Of a stretch of 64,000 nucleotides of DNA, positions 52,562-60,755 are shown piece by piece. Within the stretch, counting starts at the first letter, position 1. The number at the start of each line of letters is the position of its first letter. The DNA is taken from the NCBI GenBank assembly GCA_021826965.1, contig JAKAYA010000003.1:45218-109217 (forward strand), given 5' to 3'. The notes under the pieces were generated by a model that searched no databases, was not told the DNA's origin, and was given only the letters and a program-made list of their open reading frames with translations. A program made the translations under genes and the position numbers. This DNA is from Nitrospirota bacterium. GTDB lineage: Bacteria > Nitrospirota > Leptospirillia > Leptospirillales > Leptospirillaceae.

Positions 52562-53329
52562 CTAAAGGATCTTTCCACCGGAAATCATGGTGAATTCCAG
52601 CCGGTGATGTTCGATACGCTGACAGTCTACGGACATGAGGTCGCCATCGGGGGACAACTCATAGTATTTTGCAAAGAGTCCGGGAACGAAAATAGGCTTT
52701 CGCGTCAGGAAAAAAAGAGTCATCTCGTTTTCCGTGCGCAATTTTCCAAAGATTTTCTGAAAAAACCGGAATCCTTCGAGATCCAGCCCTTCGAACGGAT
52801 CATCCAGGAGCAGAAGGACCGGCTTGAAGATCAGCGCGCGCAGCAATCCCACGGACTTGATCATATTGATGCTCAGTTCAAATGGCAAGCAGTCCTTTAT
52901 TTCGAGGAGGTTGTGCTCTTCGAGGAGAGCCAGAGCGATGTCCTCACTGCGTTTCTTGGAGAGCTGCGCGACAAAACGAAGAGGGAAAACCATGTTTCCC
53001 AAAACGGACAGCTGGCTGATCAGGATGCCTCTTTCAGGGAGAAAGCCGATTTTTCTCCGGACGGCCAAGAGAGTTCTGGCCGACGGGTTGCGCATGTCCC
53101 TGTTGAAAGCCTCGTAGCTCCCGTCTGACAAATGGAGGAGTCCCATGATCGCCTTGACGATGGAGGTTTTCCCTGAACCGCTTCCTCCAAAGAGAAAGGC
53201 GTTTTCGTTCTGATACAGATCCAGGTTCAGGGAGGAAAAAACGGGTGCATTGTCGCCCAGGCCATATACAAAAGAGGCGTCCCGAATGTGAATGATCGGC
53301 TTTTCTTCCTTTTTGCTTCCATCTGCCAT
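52562..53329 (-). CDS. mlaF: MlaF-like ABC ATPase with degenerate motifs
   Basis: 255 residues. Walker A is intact (LFGGSGSGKTSIVKAIMGLL), but three other motifs depart from MlaF: the signature is ELSINMIKS rather than LSGGMxxR, Walker B reads LLLLDDPFEGLD with Asp in place of the catalytic Glu, and the switch His region is LTRKP instead of (V/S)THD. The fold and order are otherwise ABC. ATG 53329; the frame is open further upstream. Between mlaE and mlaD genes, so it should be the ATPase of the same transporter, possibly with low turnover. Confidence 0.83.
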   Translation of the reverse strand: MADGSKKEEKPIIHIRDASFVYGLGDNAPVFSSLNLDLYQNENAFLFGGSGSGKTSIVKAIMGLLHLSDGSYEAFNRDMRNPSARTLLAVRRKIGFLPERGILISQLSVLGNMVFPLRFVAQLSKKRSEDIALALLEEHNLLEIKDCLPFELSINMIKSVGLLRALIFKPVLLLLDDPFEGLDLEGFRFFQKIFGKLRTENEMTLFFLTRKPIFVPGLFAKYYELSPDGDLMSVDCQRIEHHRLEFTMISGGKIL

Positions 53330-53349
53330 CAGGGTCCCCGTTGTTCCCG

Positions 53350-54135
53350 CTAAAAAAGAACGGATGAAAAGACCAGAAAAAATGTCGAAAACATCGTGCA
53401 CAGGACAATGGAACTGACAAGCGCGCGTGTCGTCTGCTGGGGAACGTCTGTCGGGGACTCTCCGACCTTGAGGCCATGATAGGAGCCCACAGCCGCAATA
53501 ATCGATCCATAGGTGATGCTTTCGACCAGGGGTATGACCAGGTCCGGCAGGCTTATGCTCGTTTCGAGCGCGCGGACCAGAGAAACGATCGGCATGGAAA
53601 GTCCGAAAAAGGCGATCAGAAGTCCCCCGATAAAAGCGATAACGGCAAAATAGAGAGAAAGCGCGACTGTCGAAACAATGGCTCCGAACAGTCGGGGGGC
53701 CAGCAGGAAATAGGAGATGTTGGCCCCCATCATTTCGATGGTGTCGAGTTCCCCGGAAATGCGCATGTTGCCGATTTCTACCGTCAGAGAAGAGGCCGTT
53801 CGGGCGGTGACGATCAACGCGGTGGTAAAGGGGCCGACGATTCGGAGAATGATGTGCAGGATAATCGGACCGACGAGATTTTGAACCCCCAGTTTGGGCA
53901 GTTCGATTCCTGCCTCGGCCACCGTTCCCATTCCGACCAGGAAACTCACGACGGTCAGGATGGGGAGAGCATCCAGACCGTTGTACAGGATCTGGTTGAG
54001 AAACAAAGGAAGTGCGTTGCGTCTTGTCGAAAGGACCAGGAAAAAGTCGTAGAGACCTGTCAGGATGATCTGGGCCAGATCTCGCAAATAAAAGAAGATC
54101 TTGAAGAAGTTCAAGGAACTGAAGAGATCTTCCAC
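53350..54135 (-). CDS. mlaE: MlaE-like ABC transporter permease
   Basis: 261 residues of the MlaE/YrbE family with five or six membrane helices. The characteristic cytoplasmic segment is ALIVTARTASSLTVEIGNM followed by ISGELDTIEMMGANISYFL, with SITYGSIIAAVGSYHGLKVG near the C-terminus. It forms the membrane part of a retrograde or anterograde lipid transporter. Start GTG 54135. The operon order mlaE-mlaF-mlaD-TPR lipoprotein is on the minus strand, with DUF3105 upstream by 55 bases. Confidence 0.88.
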   Translation of the reverse strand: MEDLFSSLNFFKIFFYLRDLAQIILTGLYDFFLVLSTRRNALPLFLNQILYNGLDALPILTVVSFLVGMGTVAEAGIELPKLGVQNLVGPIILHIILRIVGPFTTALIVTARTASSLTVEIGNMRISGELDTIEMMGANISYFLLAPRLFGAIVSTVALSLYFAVIAFIGGLLIAFFGLSMPIVSLVRALETSISLPDLVIPLVESITYGSIIAAVGSYHGLKVGESPTDVPQQTTRALVSSIVLCTMFSTFFLVFSSVLF

Positions 54136-54190
54136 CCTGCCGCCTACTTTACATAATATACATTATTTGCGAACTGATGATTCCGGTCGT

Positions 54191-54901
54191 TCAGGGGTTG
54201 GTTCCTTTTCGCGGATTGCCCAGGTAGGTACTCATGAACCGGTTGACAACGATCGTATCCCATTTTGAGATAGGCAAAAGCCGGCACCACGCCGAAAAGA
54301 CGACCGGGGCCTGGTAGGAATGGGACTGTACAAGAATGACCGCGTATCCGAACCGTTCCTGGGAAACCAGGGCCTGGGGCGTTTTCAGATTTGTCTCCAG
54401 GGATTTCAGGGATTCGAGAGAATCCTTGTCCAGACGTGCCGGATCATAGTAGATCACGATATTCCCTTTGTACAGGACATGCACGATGACGCACGGCTGG
54501 ACATCCCCGGAAATGTCGTTGTGGTCGAGATATTGCCTCAAGTACAATCCGGAAGTTGGCGGCGCCGAATTGTACCGAAAACGTGCGCAATCCGATGGAG
54601 CGGACGCTTCCTGGTATCCAAGGGACGGAAAACGTTCGATGCCGGATTTGATGGGCTTGAAGGGCTTGGACTGATCCCCTCCCCCGAAAGTGGACCCGAA
54701 CATGGGGGGCATCGGGGAGAAACTTCCGGTCCCGCCGTTTCCGCCGTTTCCGCCAGGACCTGGTTGACCGTTCGAACTGTCGGCCATCACACTCTTTGTC
54801 ATGCCACCGGATAGACAAACAGAAGTCGTCAGGATCATAATCAGGAGCGAAGTGGGCAAGATCTTCCGGAGCAAGGCCAGAGGGTTACGGACAGGCTTCA
54901 T
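54191..54901 (-). CDS. DUF3105-domain exported protein
   Basis: 236 residues. A signal sequence or anchor (TSLLIMILTTSVCLSGG), a Gly/Asn/Pro-rich linker, then a DUF3105 domain with NSAPPTSGLY, QPCVIVHVLYKGNIVIYY. Many DUF3105 proteins have an HxxEHG motif at that point; here it is HVLYKG, so the Glu and His are missing. The role of the family is unknown. ATG 54901 with AGGAGA 11 bases upstream. Divergent from the outer-membrane barrel gene 58 bases away. Confidence 0.7.
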   Translation of the reverse strand: MKPVRNPLALLRKILPTSLLIMILTTSVCLSGGMTKSVMADSSNGQPGPGGNGGNGGTGSFSPMPPMFGSTFGGGDQSKPFKPIKSGIERFPSLGYQEASAPSDCARFRYNSAPPTSGLYLRQYLDHNDISGDVQPCVIVHVLYKGNIVIYYDPARLDKDSLESLKSLETNLKTPQALVSQERFGYAVILVQSHSYQAPVVFSAWCRLLPISKWDTIVVNRFMSTYLGNPRKGTNP

Positions 54902-54959
54902 CGATGTTCGGATCTCCTGTTCTGGTTAAGGAAACGGATCTATTTTTAAGGAGGGTATC

Positions 54960-55484
54960 ATTCTAAAGCACCGGATTCAATTCTTCCAGCTCTTACTTGC
55001 AGCTGTTGTCGGCTTTTTTCTCGCGCTTGAACCCTGCATCGTCGAAGCGGATCCTTTCCCGAGCGTTTTTGGCGAATATATTCCGGGGTCGATTGCTCCA
55101 GGCTCAAGTCCCTATCAGACCAATATGGGATGGGGAGCCGGCGCTTTCTGGGACGTTTTTCTGAGTTCGTCCTTTTTCTTCCGTGGAGGGATCAAGGCGG
55201 AAGATTTTGTCGATCCCGGAATCTTTCTCTTTCCTGCCACAATCGGGATTGGCGCAAGGCTCACCCAGGGCTCCCCGGGGGACCTGTACCTGATCGGAGA
55301 TGTCGGGTTCGCACCGACGTTCTATCCGGGTGGCGCCTCCGTGTCCCCCTATTACGACGTGGGGCTCGGATATTCGTTTTCCCGGGTTTTCTTCGAAGCG
55401 AAGGTTGCCATTATTCCTAACGCCAACTATGTAAACGGAACGCTTCTCTATTTTCCCCTGACAGTCGGCGTTCATCTCTTTTGA
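54960..55484 (+). CDS. Small outer-membrane beta-barrel protein with apparent ATT start
   Basis: 174 residues if started at ATT 54960. From there the product has a good signal peptide (KHRIQFFQLLLAAVVGFFLALEP in two parts) and a barrel-like body with alternating aromatic residues, ending LTVGVHLF. The AAGGAGG site ends 5 bases before the ATT; an in-frame TAA lies further upstream and no ATG, GTG or TTG occurs between, whereas the first ATG (55125) would cut off the signal peptide. Family not recognised. Confidence 0.7.
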   Translation: MLKHRIQFFQLLLAAVVGFFLALEPCIVEADPFPSVFGEYIPGSIAPGSSPYQTNMGWGAGAFWDVFLSSSFFFRGGIKAEDFVDPGIFLFPATIGIGARLTQGSPGDLYLIGDVGFAPTFYPGGASVSPYYDVGLGYSFSRVFFEAKVAIIPNANYVNGTLLYFPLTVGVHLF

Positions 55485-55497
55485 GGAAATTTCTCAT

Positions 55498-55530
55498 AAA
55501 AAAACGGAAAGGGGCTTTCGCCCCTTTCCG
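55498..55530 (-). terminator. Strong hairpin terminator (leftward), probably of the cold-shock gene
   Basis: CGGAAAGGGGC and GCCCCTTTCCG (55505-55515, 55520-55530) form an 11-bp stem with a TTTC loop, followed on the minus strand by seven T residues (55504-55498). It is 145 bases after the csp stop codon and 13 bases past the barrel gene on the other strand, so it may serve both. Confidence 0.8.
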
Positions 55531-55675
55531 TCATCCAATCCATCAATGTGATTTTATGAAGACCTTTGATCCTATTCCTGCTTGAAAAAACCCCTCAAAG
55601 CCAACTTGCTGAGCTTGAACAGTGTTCTAAGAGCGTTGGAACAAGGCAAATCACAATGTTATCGGATAATGCCGA

Positions 55676-55882
55676 TCAGGCGTTCACTTTCTGAACGTTT
55701 GCAGCCTGAGGTCCTTTTGCTCCGCTCTGAATTTCAAATTCAACCAATTGACCTTCTTCCAGAGTCTTGAACCCGGAACCACCAATGGCTGAATAGTGGA
55801 CAAAAATGTCTTCCCCGTTTTCCTGGGAAATGAAACCATAGCCCTTGTTTGCATTAAACCACTTGACGTGTCCTCTTGCCAT
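55676..55882 (-). CDS. cspA: Cold-shock domain protein
   Basis: 68 residues, a full cold-shock domain: [19 protein letters not shown] contains RNP1 (KGYGFI), and DIFVHYSAI contains RNP2. It binds single-stranded RNA and DNA. Compared with E. coli CspA the RNP2 motif has VHY in place of VHF. It has a leader of about 105 bases with a hairpin at its 5' end and a strong promoter. Confidence 0.95.
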   Translation of the reverse strand: MARGHVKWFNANKGYGFISQENGEDIFVHYSAIGGSGFKTLEEGQLVEFEIQSGAKGPQAANVQKVNA

Positions 55883-55948
55883 GTAACTTAACCTCCGTAA
55901 ATGTTTCCTTGTTAGGGTTCCGGGTCCGGATGGCGTTTGCCTGAAAAC

Positions 55949-55983
55949 AAAAAACCGCAGCTCTCGAAGAGTCTGCGGTTTTT
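55949..55983 (-). promoter_or_regulatory. Terminator-like hairpin at the 5' end of the csp mRNA
   Basis: Stem AAAAACCGCAG with CTGCGGTTTTT (55949-55960, 55973-55983) plus an inner CTC/GAG stem and CGAA-type loop; on the minus strand it is followed by more T residues. The predicted transcription start is near 55988, so the hairpin is the first structure of the message, about 65 bases before the start codon. Confidence 0.65.
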
Positions 55984-55994
55984 ATGGAACGACT

Positions 55995-56023
55995 TTCATA
56001 TTAAGTCCTTGCTTCCAGTTCAA
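55995..56023 (-). promoter_or_regulatory. Predicted csp promoter
   Basis: TTGAAC (56018-56023) and TATGAA (55995-56000) on the minus strand with 17-base spacing; the leader to ATG 55882 is about 105 bases, as is usual for cold-shock genes. Confidence 0.6.
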
Positions 56024-56213
56024 GACGACTCCTACCCATGTCCAATCCTAACAAGAGTTCAGGATTCCTGTCAACATAAAATTTCAACGGAGAACATTGC
56101 GGAAACATTGCAATTTTTGACACCTCGACATTAAGATCAAATCCCAAGGGAAACCTGTTAAAATAACTGATTGTCCCCCGGTTTTCTCGAAGTCTGCACT
56201 GGACTTTTTAAAT

Positions 56214-56873
56214 ATGGTACCGGACTCCATGATTCCACGAAAAACCTTTTTCCTTCGCAAATCCTTTTCTTCGCAAAAAGACAGGGGATTGCCGTCCGGA
56301 TCCCGAAAATCTCTCGGAGATGCGGGGTTTACCCTTCTGGAAATTCTTGTCGTTCTTTTCCTGATCGTCCTGATCGCTTCCGTAATCGGACCAAAGCTTG
56401 TATTGAAAAAGAATCCGGGATTAAAGGATATTGCAAGAAAAATCGTGTCGGAATCGCGTATGCTTTACTGGGAAGCCGTTTCCAGTCAGAAAATGATCCG
56501 GCTGTATTATAATCTGGAAAATGGAACTGTCACCGCTTTACAGATCGAACCGAACGGTCAAAAAACTCCCTTGAAGATCCCGGGAAGTCAGCCCTGGAGA
56601 ATACCAGTCGGATATCATTTCGACCGGATCATCACGCTTCATCAGGGAAAAGTCGATTCGGGAAAAACCTTCACTCAGTTTTTCCCCACGGGGGCAGTGG
56701 AGCCGACGACCATTCACCTGAGCTCTGCACGAGATCGTTCCCTGACACTTGTCTTCAGTCCGTTGAACGGAAAGGTCCATGTCTACAAGGGCGATGTCCA
56801 AACACAACACATCCCTCCCCTCGTTCCCGGTATCCCTGGCGGCGGGGCGTCTCCCTTTATCGGCGGAGGATGA
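56214..56873 (+). CDS. GspH-like pseudopilin
   Basis: 219 residues. Prepilin signal: a long basic leader then GFTLLEILVVLFLIVL, cleaved between Gly and Phe by prepilin peptidase, with Glu at +5. The rest is a globular beta-rich domain. Leader is about 38 residues, long for the class. The ATG at 56214 and 56229 are both possible; neither has a ribosome site. First of three pseudopilin genes, consistent with a type II secretion minor pseudopilin trio (H, I, J). Confidence 0.78.
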   Translation: MVPDSMIPRKTFFLRKSFSSQKDRGLPSGSRKSLGDAGFTLLEILVVLFLIVLIASVIGPKLVLKKNPGLKDIARKIVSESRMLYWEAVSSQKMIRLYYNLENGTVTALQIEPNGQKTPLKIPGSQPWRIPVGYHFDRIITLHQGKVDSGKTFTQFFPTGAVEPTTIHLSSARDRSLTLVFSPLNGKVHVYKGDVQTQHIPPLVPGIPGGGASPFIGGG

Positions 56874-56886
56874 CGGTTTGTCCCCT

Positions 56887-57252
56887 ATGAGAAAAGACCA
56901 CGGCTTCACCCTGCTTGAAGTCATGGTTGCCCTTTTCGTTTTCAGTATTGCCGTGCTGGCCCTTCTCGCAACGAGAAACCAGGCGATCCGTCTCAATGAA
57001 GCCGCGAGAGATCAGGTCATTCTGACGTTGCTAGCAGACAGGAAAATGGCCGAAGCGGTTGGAGCGGGATTTGTTCCGGCGGGAGAAGCTTCCGGCTTCT
57101 TTGCCAATCACTATCGGGGTTACCGGTGGAAAGAAGTGATTTCCCCCTCCCCTTTCCCGACAATTCGCCAGATAACGGTGACCATCATAAAAGGTCACGG
57201 GAAAGGAAGATCGTCCCTGTCCCTGGTCTCCTTCGTCTCAAGCATACCTTGA
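56887..57252 (+). CDS. GspI-like pseudopilin
   Basis: 121 residues. Short leader MRKDHG, cleavage before FTLLEVMVALFVFSIAVLALLA, and a small C-terminal domain: the size and the LLEVMVALFVFSIA helix are typical of GspI. ATG 56887 is 13 bases after the previous stop. Overlaps the next gene by 4 bases as TTGA. Confidence 0.83.
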   Translation: MRKDHGFTLLEVMVALFVFSIAVLALLATRNQAIRLNEAARDQVILTLLADRKMAEAVGAGFVPAGEASGFFANHYRGYRWKEVISPSPFPTIRQITVTIIKGHGKGRSSLSLVSFVSSIP

Positions 57253-57971
57253 TAAAAATCCGTCGGAAGTCCTTCGGTCATCCTTCGGCAGTGGAGAGGT
57301 TTTGGGACGATCAGGGCTTTACCCTTCTCGAAATTCTTGTGGCCTTTTTTATTCTGACAGTGATTCTTGGGTTATTGTATGAATCGGTCAAAAGTACGGC
57401 GTCCCTTTCCCAGCGCATCCGCGAAAAGAACAGAACCGATTCCAACATTGAACTGGCATTCATGAAAATGCGCCAGGAAATGATTTCTGTTTACATCAAC
57501 ACCAACGACCCTCTGACATATTTTATCGGAAGCCCTCAGTACTCGGCAGAAGACGAACACGACACGCTTCTTTTTACGACCCTGGCGCAAACGCGCCTCA
57601 TGCAAAACGCTCCGGTTTCCCATCTGGAGGGCATCCAGTATATTGTTCTCCCCGAAAAAAACGGACACGGATACCTGCTTGCCCATGAACAGGATACGAA
57701 CCTTTTTTCTTTCGGCACCCAGGCCGTTGTGGCGGATCCCCTGCTTCACCACATCAAGTCTTTTCGTCTTCTGTATTTTGACGGACACCAATGGACAAAT
57801 CAGTGGAACTCTTTGCAGAGCCATCTCGTCCCGCTCATGGTCAAGATGGAGATTTCTGTCAAGAGGAAGCATGAAGCGGTCAAGACGTTTACGGATGTTT
57901 TTCCGATCCCGGTGTCGACGCTGAACCAGAATCAGAACGGCTCAGGAACAACGAGCAGTGGACTTCCCTGA
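57249..57971 (+). CDS. GspJ-like pseudopilin
   Basis: 240 residues. Leader of about 22 residues, then GFTLLEILVAFFILTVILGL with Glu at +5, followed by FMKMRQEMISVYINTNDP and a larger globular domain, as in GspJ (usually about 200-240). Start TTG 57249 overlaps the gspI-like stop. No GspK gene follows; the next gene is convergent dnaB. Confidence 0.82.
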   Translation: MIKIRRKSFGHPSAVERFWDDQGFTLLEILVAFFILTVILGLLYESVKSTASLSQRIREKNRTDSNIELAFMKMRQEMISVYINTNDPLTYFIGSPQYSAEDEHDTLLFTTLAQTRLMQNAPVSHLEGIQYIVLPEKNGHGYLLAHEQDTNLFSFGTQAVVADPLLHHIKSFRLLYFDGHQWTNQWNSLQSHLVPLMVKMEISVKRKHEAVKTFTDVFPIPVSTLNQNQNGSGTTSSGLP

Positions 57972-58005
57972 AAAGTGCTGAAGGAGTGAAGGGGGAACAG
58001 GCTTT

Positions 58006-59397
58006 TCAGTCTTCCGGACCCATCATCTCATACCCTGTTGCGAGATTGTCGAATCGGGTGCAATGCCCGATATAGGCAAGTGCGACTGTTCCGATCGAGC
58101 CGTTCCGCTGTTTGCCGATGATGATCTCCGCCTTTCCGTGGCTCTCCTTGTTTTCCGGATGATAAACCTCGTCGCGGTAAATGAACAACACCACATCGGC
58201 ATCCTGCTCGATGGCTCCGGACTCCCGGAGATCGGCCAGGATTGGCTTCTTGTCCTTGGGACGGTTCTCGACCGCCCTCGACAGCTGGGCCAAAGCGATC
58301 ACCGGAATGCCCAGCTCCTTTGCCAGAGCTTTCAGGGATCGCGAAATCTCGGATATTTCCTGTTCCCGGTTGTCCGTTCTCTGTGAACCTTTGACCAGCT
58401 GGAGATAGTCCACGACGATGAGGCTCAGATCCTTGACCTGGTTCTTGAGCCTGCGTGCACGGGCCCGCAGTTCGAAAACGGTCAGGTCTCCCGAATCATC
58501 GATGAACAGTGGAACGTCACTGGCTTCACCGAAAGCGTCCATGACCGCCCGCCAGCTGTCCCCGTTCAGCTGTCCCGTGCGAAGGCTCCAGGAATCAACG
58601 CGGCTATGGGAACTGATCAAGCGCATGAAAAGTTGCTCCTTCGACATTTCCAGACTGAAGATTCCCACCGGTTTTCTCAGATCGAAGGAAACGTACTGGG
58701 CGATGCCCAGGGCAAAGGCGGTTTTTCCCATGGCGGGACGACCGGCCACAATAATCAGATCGGACGGGTAAAGCCCTGTCGTCATCCGGTCCAGATCGAT
58801 AAAACCGGAAGGCAAACCGATCACAGGGTCGCTGGTGTTCCGGGCGCGAAGCTCTTCCAGTCTCTTGTATTGCTCTTCGATGTACTGGACATCCCCGATT
58901 TTGACAAACCCCCGGGTGGTTCGGTTCGCCCCGATTTCCAGGATTTTTCTTTCTGCCAGGTCCAGCAGAACTTCCACGTCTTCCGATTCTTCATAGCCCT
59001 TGCGGGCGATATCCTCCGCCGATAGAATCAGTTTTCGGTATATTCCCTTTTCTTTCAGAAGATTTGCGTAATGCTTGGCGTTGGCCGCAGTGGGTACGAT
59101 CAGGCTCAGTTCTTCAATGTAGGTCGATCCGCCCGTGAGACCGCTCCACCCTTTCTTGTTCAGAACATCCGCGAGCGTCACCGCATCCACCGGAACGCGT
59201 TTTTCCGACATTTCCCGCATGGTCATGTAGATCTTTCGATGGGCGTCAAGGGAGAAGTCGTCCTCCTTGAGCGAATCTCCGATTTCGGTCATGACTTCGT
59301 TGTTCAGAAGAATCGAACCAAGAAATGATTTCTCGGCTTCGAGGCTCTGAGGAAGATTCTTCAGGATTTGCGCGCGGGTTTTTCCAGCAGATGGCAT
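58006..59397 (-). CDS. dnaB: Replicative DNA helicase
   Basis: 463 residues. N-terminal primase-interacting domain (EAEKSFLGSILLNNEVMTEI, DAVTLADVL), then RecA-like helicase with Walker A GRPAMGKTAFALGIA, Walker B LSLIVVDYLQLV and the arginine-finger region. Works 5'-3' as hexamer at the replication fork. No intein is present. ATG 59397 is just after the hisZ stop (TAA 59403); a longer frame upstream overlaps hisZ. The ribosome site is weak. Confidence 0.94.
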   Translation of the reverse strand: MPSAGKTRAQILKNLPQSLEAEKSFLGSILLNNEVMTEIGDSLKEDDFSLDAHRKIYMTMREMSEKRVPVDAVTLADVLNKKGWSGLTGGSTYIEELSLIVPTAANAKHYANLLKEKGIYRKLILSAEDIARKGYEESEDVEVLLDLAERKILEIGANRTTRGFVKIGDVQYIEEQYKRLEELRARNTSDPVIGLPSGFIDLDRMTTGLYPSDLIIVAGRPAMGKTAFALGIAQYVSFDLRKPVGIFSLEMSKEQLFMRLISSHSRVDSWSLRTGQLNGDSWRAVMDAFGEASDVPLFIDDSGDLTVFELRARARRLKNQVKDLSLIVVDYLQLVKGSQRTDNREQEISEISRSLKALAKELGIPVIALAQLSRAVENRPKDKKPILADLRESGAIEQDADVVLFIYRDEVYHPENKESHGKAEIIIGKQRNGSIGTVALAYIGHCTRFDNLATGYEMMGPED

Positions 59398-59402
59398 ATT
59401 TG

Positions 59403-60716
59403 TTACCGTTTTTGAAGGATGGAAAATATCCCGGAATGGTCTGGTCTGGAAAAACGGGTCTCGTTTCCATTCGGGACGGAAAGTGTAAAATCTTTTCCGT
59501 TCCAGAACAAGACGGGGACAGCCCATTTTTTGTTTTCCGGCGGAGACTCTTCGAATCGGAAAGAGGAAGGAATCCCCATTTTCCGAAGTTCGGTCGCACA
59601 TTCGATCAGCTTGTCCCTGACAGGCTTTTCCGTTCCGGCGAGCTGGATTTCCAGAACGATCTTTTCGTTTTCCGAAGCCCTGTACCCGAGTAGGGATTCG
59701 ATCCGGTTCAGATGGAAAGCGAATCCGGTCGCCGGCATCGGCCGTCCAAACAGAGCCGGCAGCATGTCGTAGCGACCACCGGAAGCCAGTTCCTGACTTG
59801 TTCCCCTGGCATAAAGATGAAAGACCATCCCGGAATAATAGGGCCCCCCCGGATTGAGGGCGAAGTCCACACGAATATTGGACTGGAAGGACGATACCAG
59901 TTCAAGGATGAATGTCAGTGAAGAAGAACCCCTGACAAGATCCGGAGAGGAGGCGAAAACCGGGTGGGTTTTTAGCAAACGGATCGCATCCGGGAGAGAA
60001 TGTGTGCGGCCGATCATCTGTTCCAGGCCGTCGATCAAGGGCCCGTCGACTTTTCCTGCTTTCCGAAGAAGGTCCGTCATGATCATGGCATCGTGAGCAT
60101 AGAAGCTTCTCAGGAGACCCTCCTGAATTTCTTCCGGTAAATCCTTTCCGGCATGACGAATCAAGGATTTTTGCAAATCCGTATGAGAGAGAGACAAAAC
60201 CGGTGAATCCAGGTCGAGAAGGCGAACACCTTCCAAGCACAAGGTCAGTATTTCCCAGTCTGCCTCGGCGCTTGAAATCCCGAAAAGCTCAATGCCGGTC
60301 TGCAAAAGTTCCCGTTCGAGAATATGATGGTCTTCGTGTCGGAAAACCGTCGTGCTATAGGCGTATTTTTGAACTTCCGGTGATTTTTCCTGCCCCTGTG
60401 CCACAAGACGGGCGATCTGGGCTGTGGCATCCGGTCTCAGAAGAAGAACGTGACCAGACCCACGGTCCTGGAGAGTGTATGCCTTGTGCTGGAGGACCGG
60501 ATCGAGACCGGGAGCCAGAGAGTCCAGATATTCAAATGCCGGGAGCGTAATTTCGGTATAGCCCCAGAGAGAAAACAACTGGAGGAGCTGTGATATCGTT
60601 TCTCTCCGGAAAGAAGCGATACGGGAAAAAACGGGGCCAACTCCTTTGGGAGTATGGCCCCGGGTGATCTTCTCTCCGTTCGCCGGAAGAGATGCCGGCT
60701 GATGAGACTTTTTCAT
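59403..60716 (-). CDS. hisZ: ATP phosphoribosyltransferase regulatory subunit
   Basis: 437 residues, a class II aminoacyl-tRNA-synthetase-like fold without the full HisRS motifs. TLPAFEYLDSLAP, LLLRPDATAQIARLVA (motif 2 region), ASGGRYDMLPALFGRPMPATGFAFHLNRI (in parts) fit HisZ; the anticodon-binding domain of HisRS is replaced by a short C-terminal stretch. HisZ activates short-form HisG in histidine synthesis. No hisG in the window. It lies 39 bases after serA and 5 bases before dnaB. Confidence 0.8.
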   Translation of the reverse strand: MKKSHQPASLPANGEKITRGHTPKGVGPVFSRIASFRRETISQLLQLFSLWGYTEITLPAFEYLDSLAPGLDPVLQHKAYTLQDRGSGHVLLLRPDATAQIARLVAQGQEKSPEVQKYAYSTTVFRHEDHHILERELLQTGIELFGISSAEADWEILTLCLEGVRLLDLDSPVLSLSHTDLQKSLIRHAGKDLPEEIQEGLLRSFYAHDAMIMTDLLRKAGKVDGPLIDGLEQMIGRTHSLPDAIRLLKTHPVFASSPDLVRGSSSLTFILELVSSFQSNIRVDFALNPGGPYYSGMVFHLYARGTSQELASGGRYDMLPALFGRPMPATGFAFHLNRIESLLGYRASENEKIVLEIQLAGTEKPVRDKLIECATELRKMGIPSSFRFEESPPENKKWAVPVLFWNGKDFTLSVPNGNETRFSRPDHSGIFSILQKR

Positions 60717-60755
60717 TTTAACGCAAAAAATAAGAAACTTCCGTTTTTATTCATT

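Larger units (their letters stand above)
55883..56213. other. Region between cspA and the pseudopilin genes
   Basis: 331 bases: the csp leader with a hairpin (55949-55983), the csp promoter (55995-56023), and, from 56024 to 56213, AT-rich sequence that should hold a rightward promoter for the pseudopilins, though I could not pick one with confidence. No gene is seen. Confidence 0.5.
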
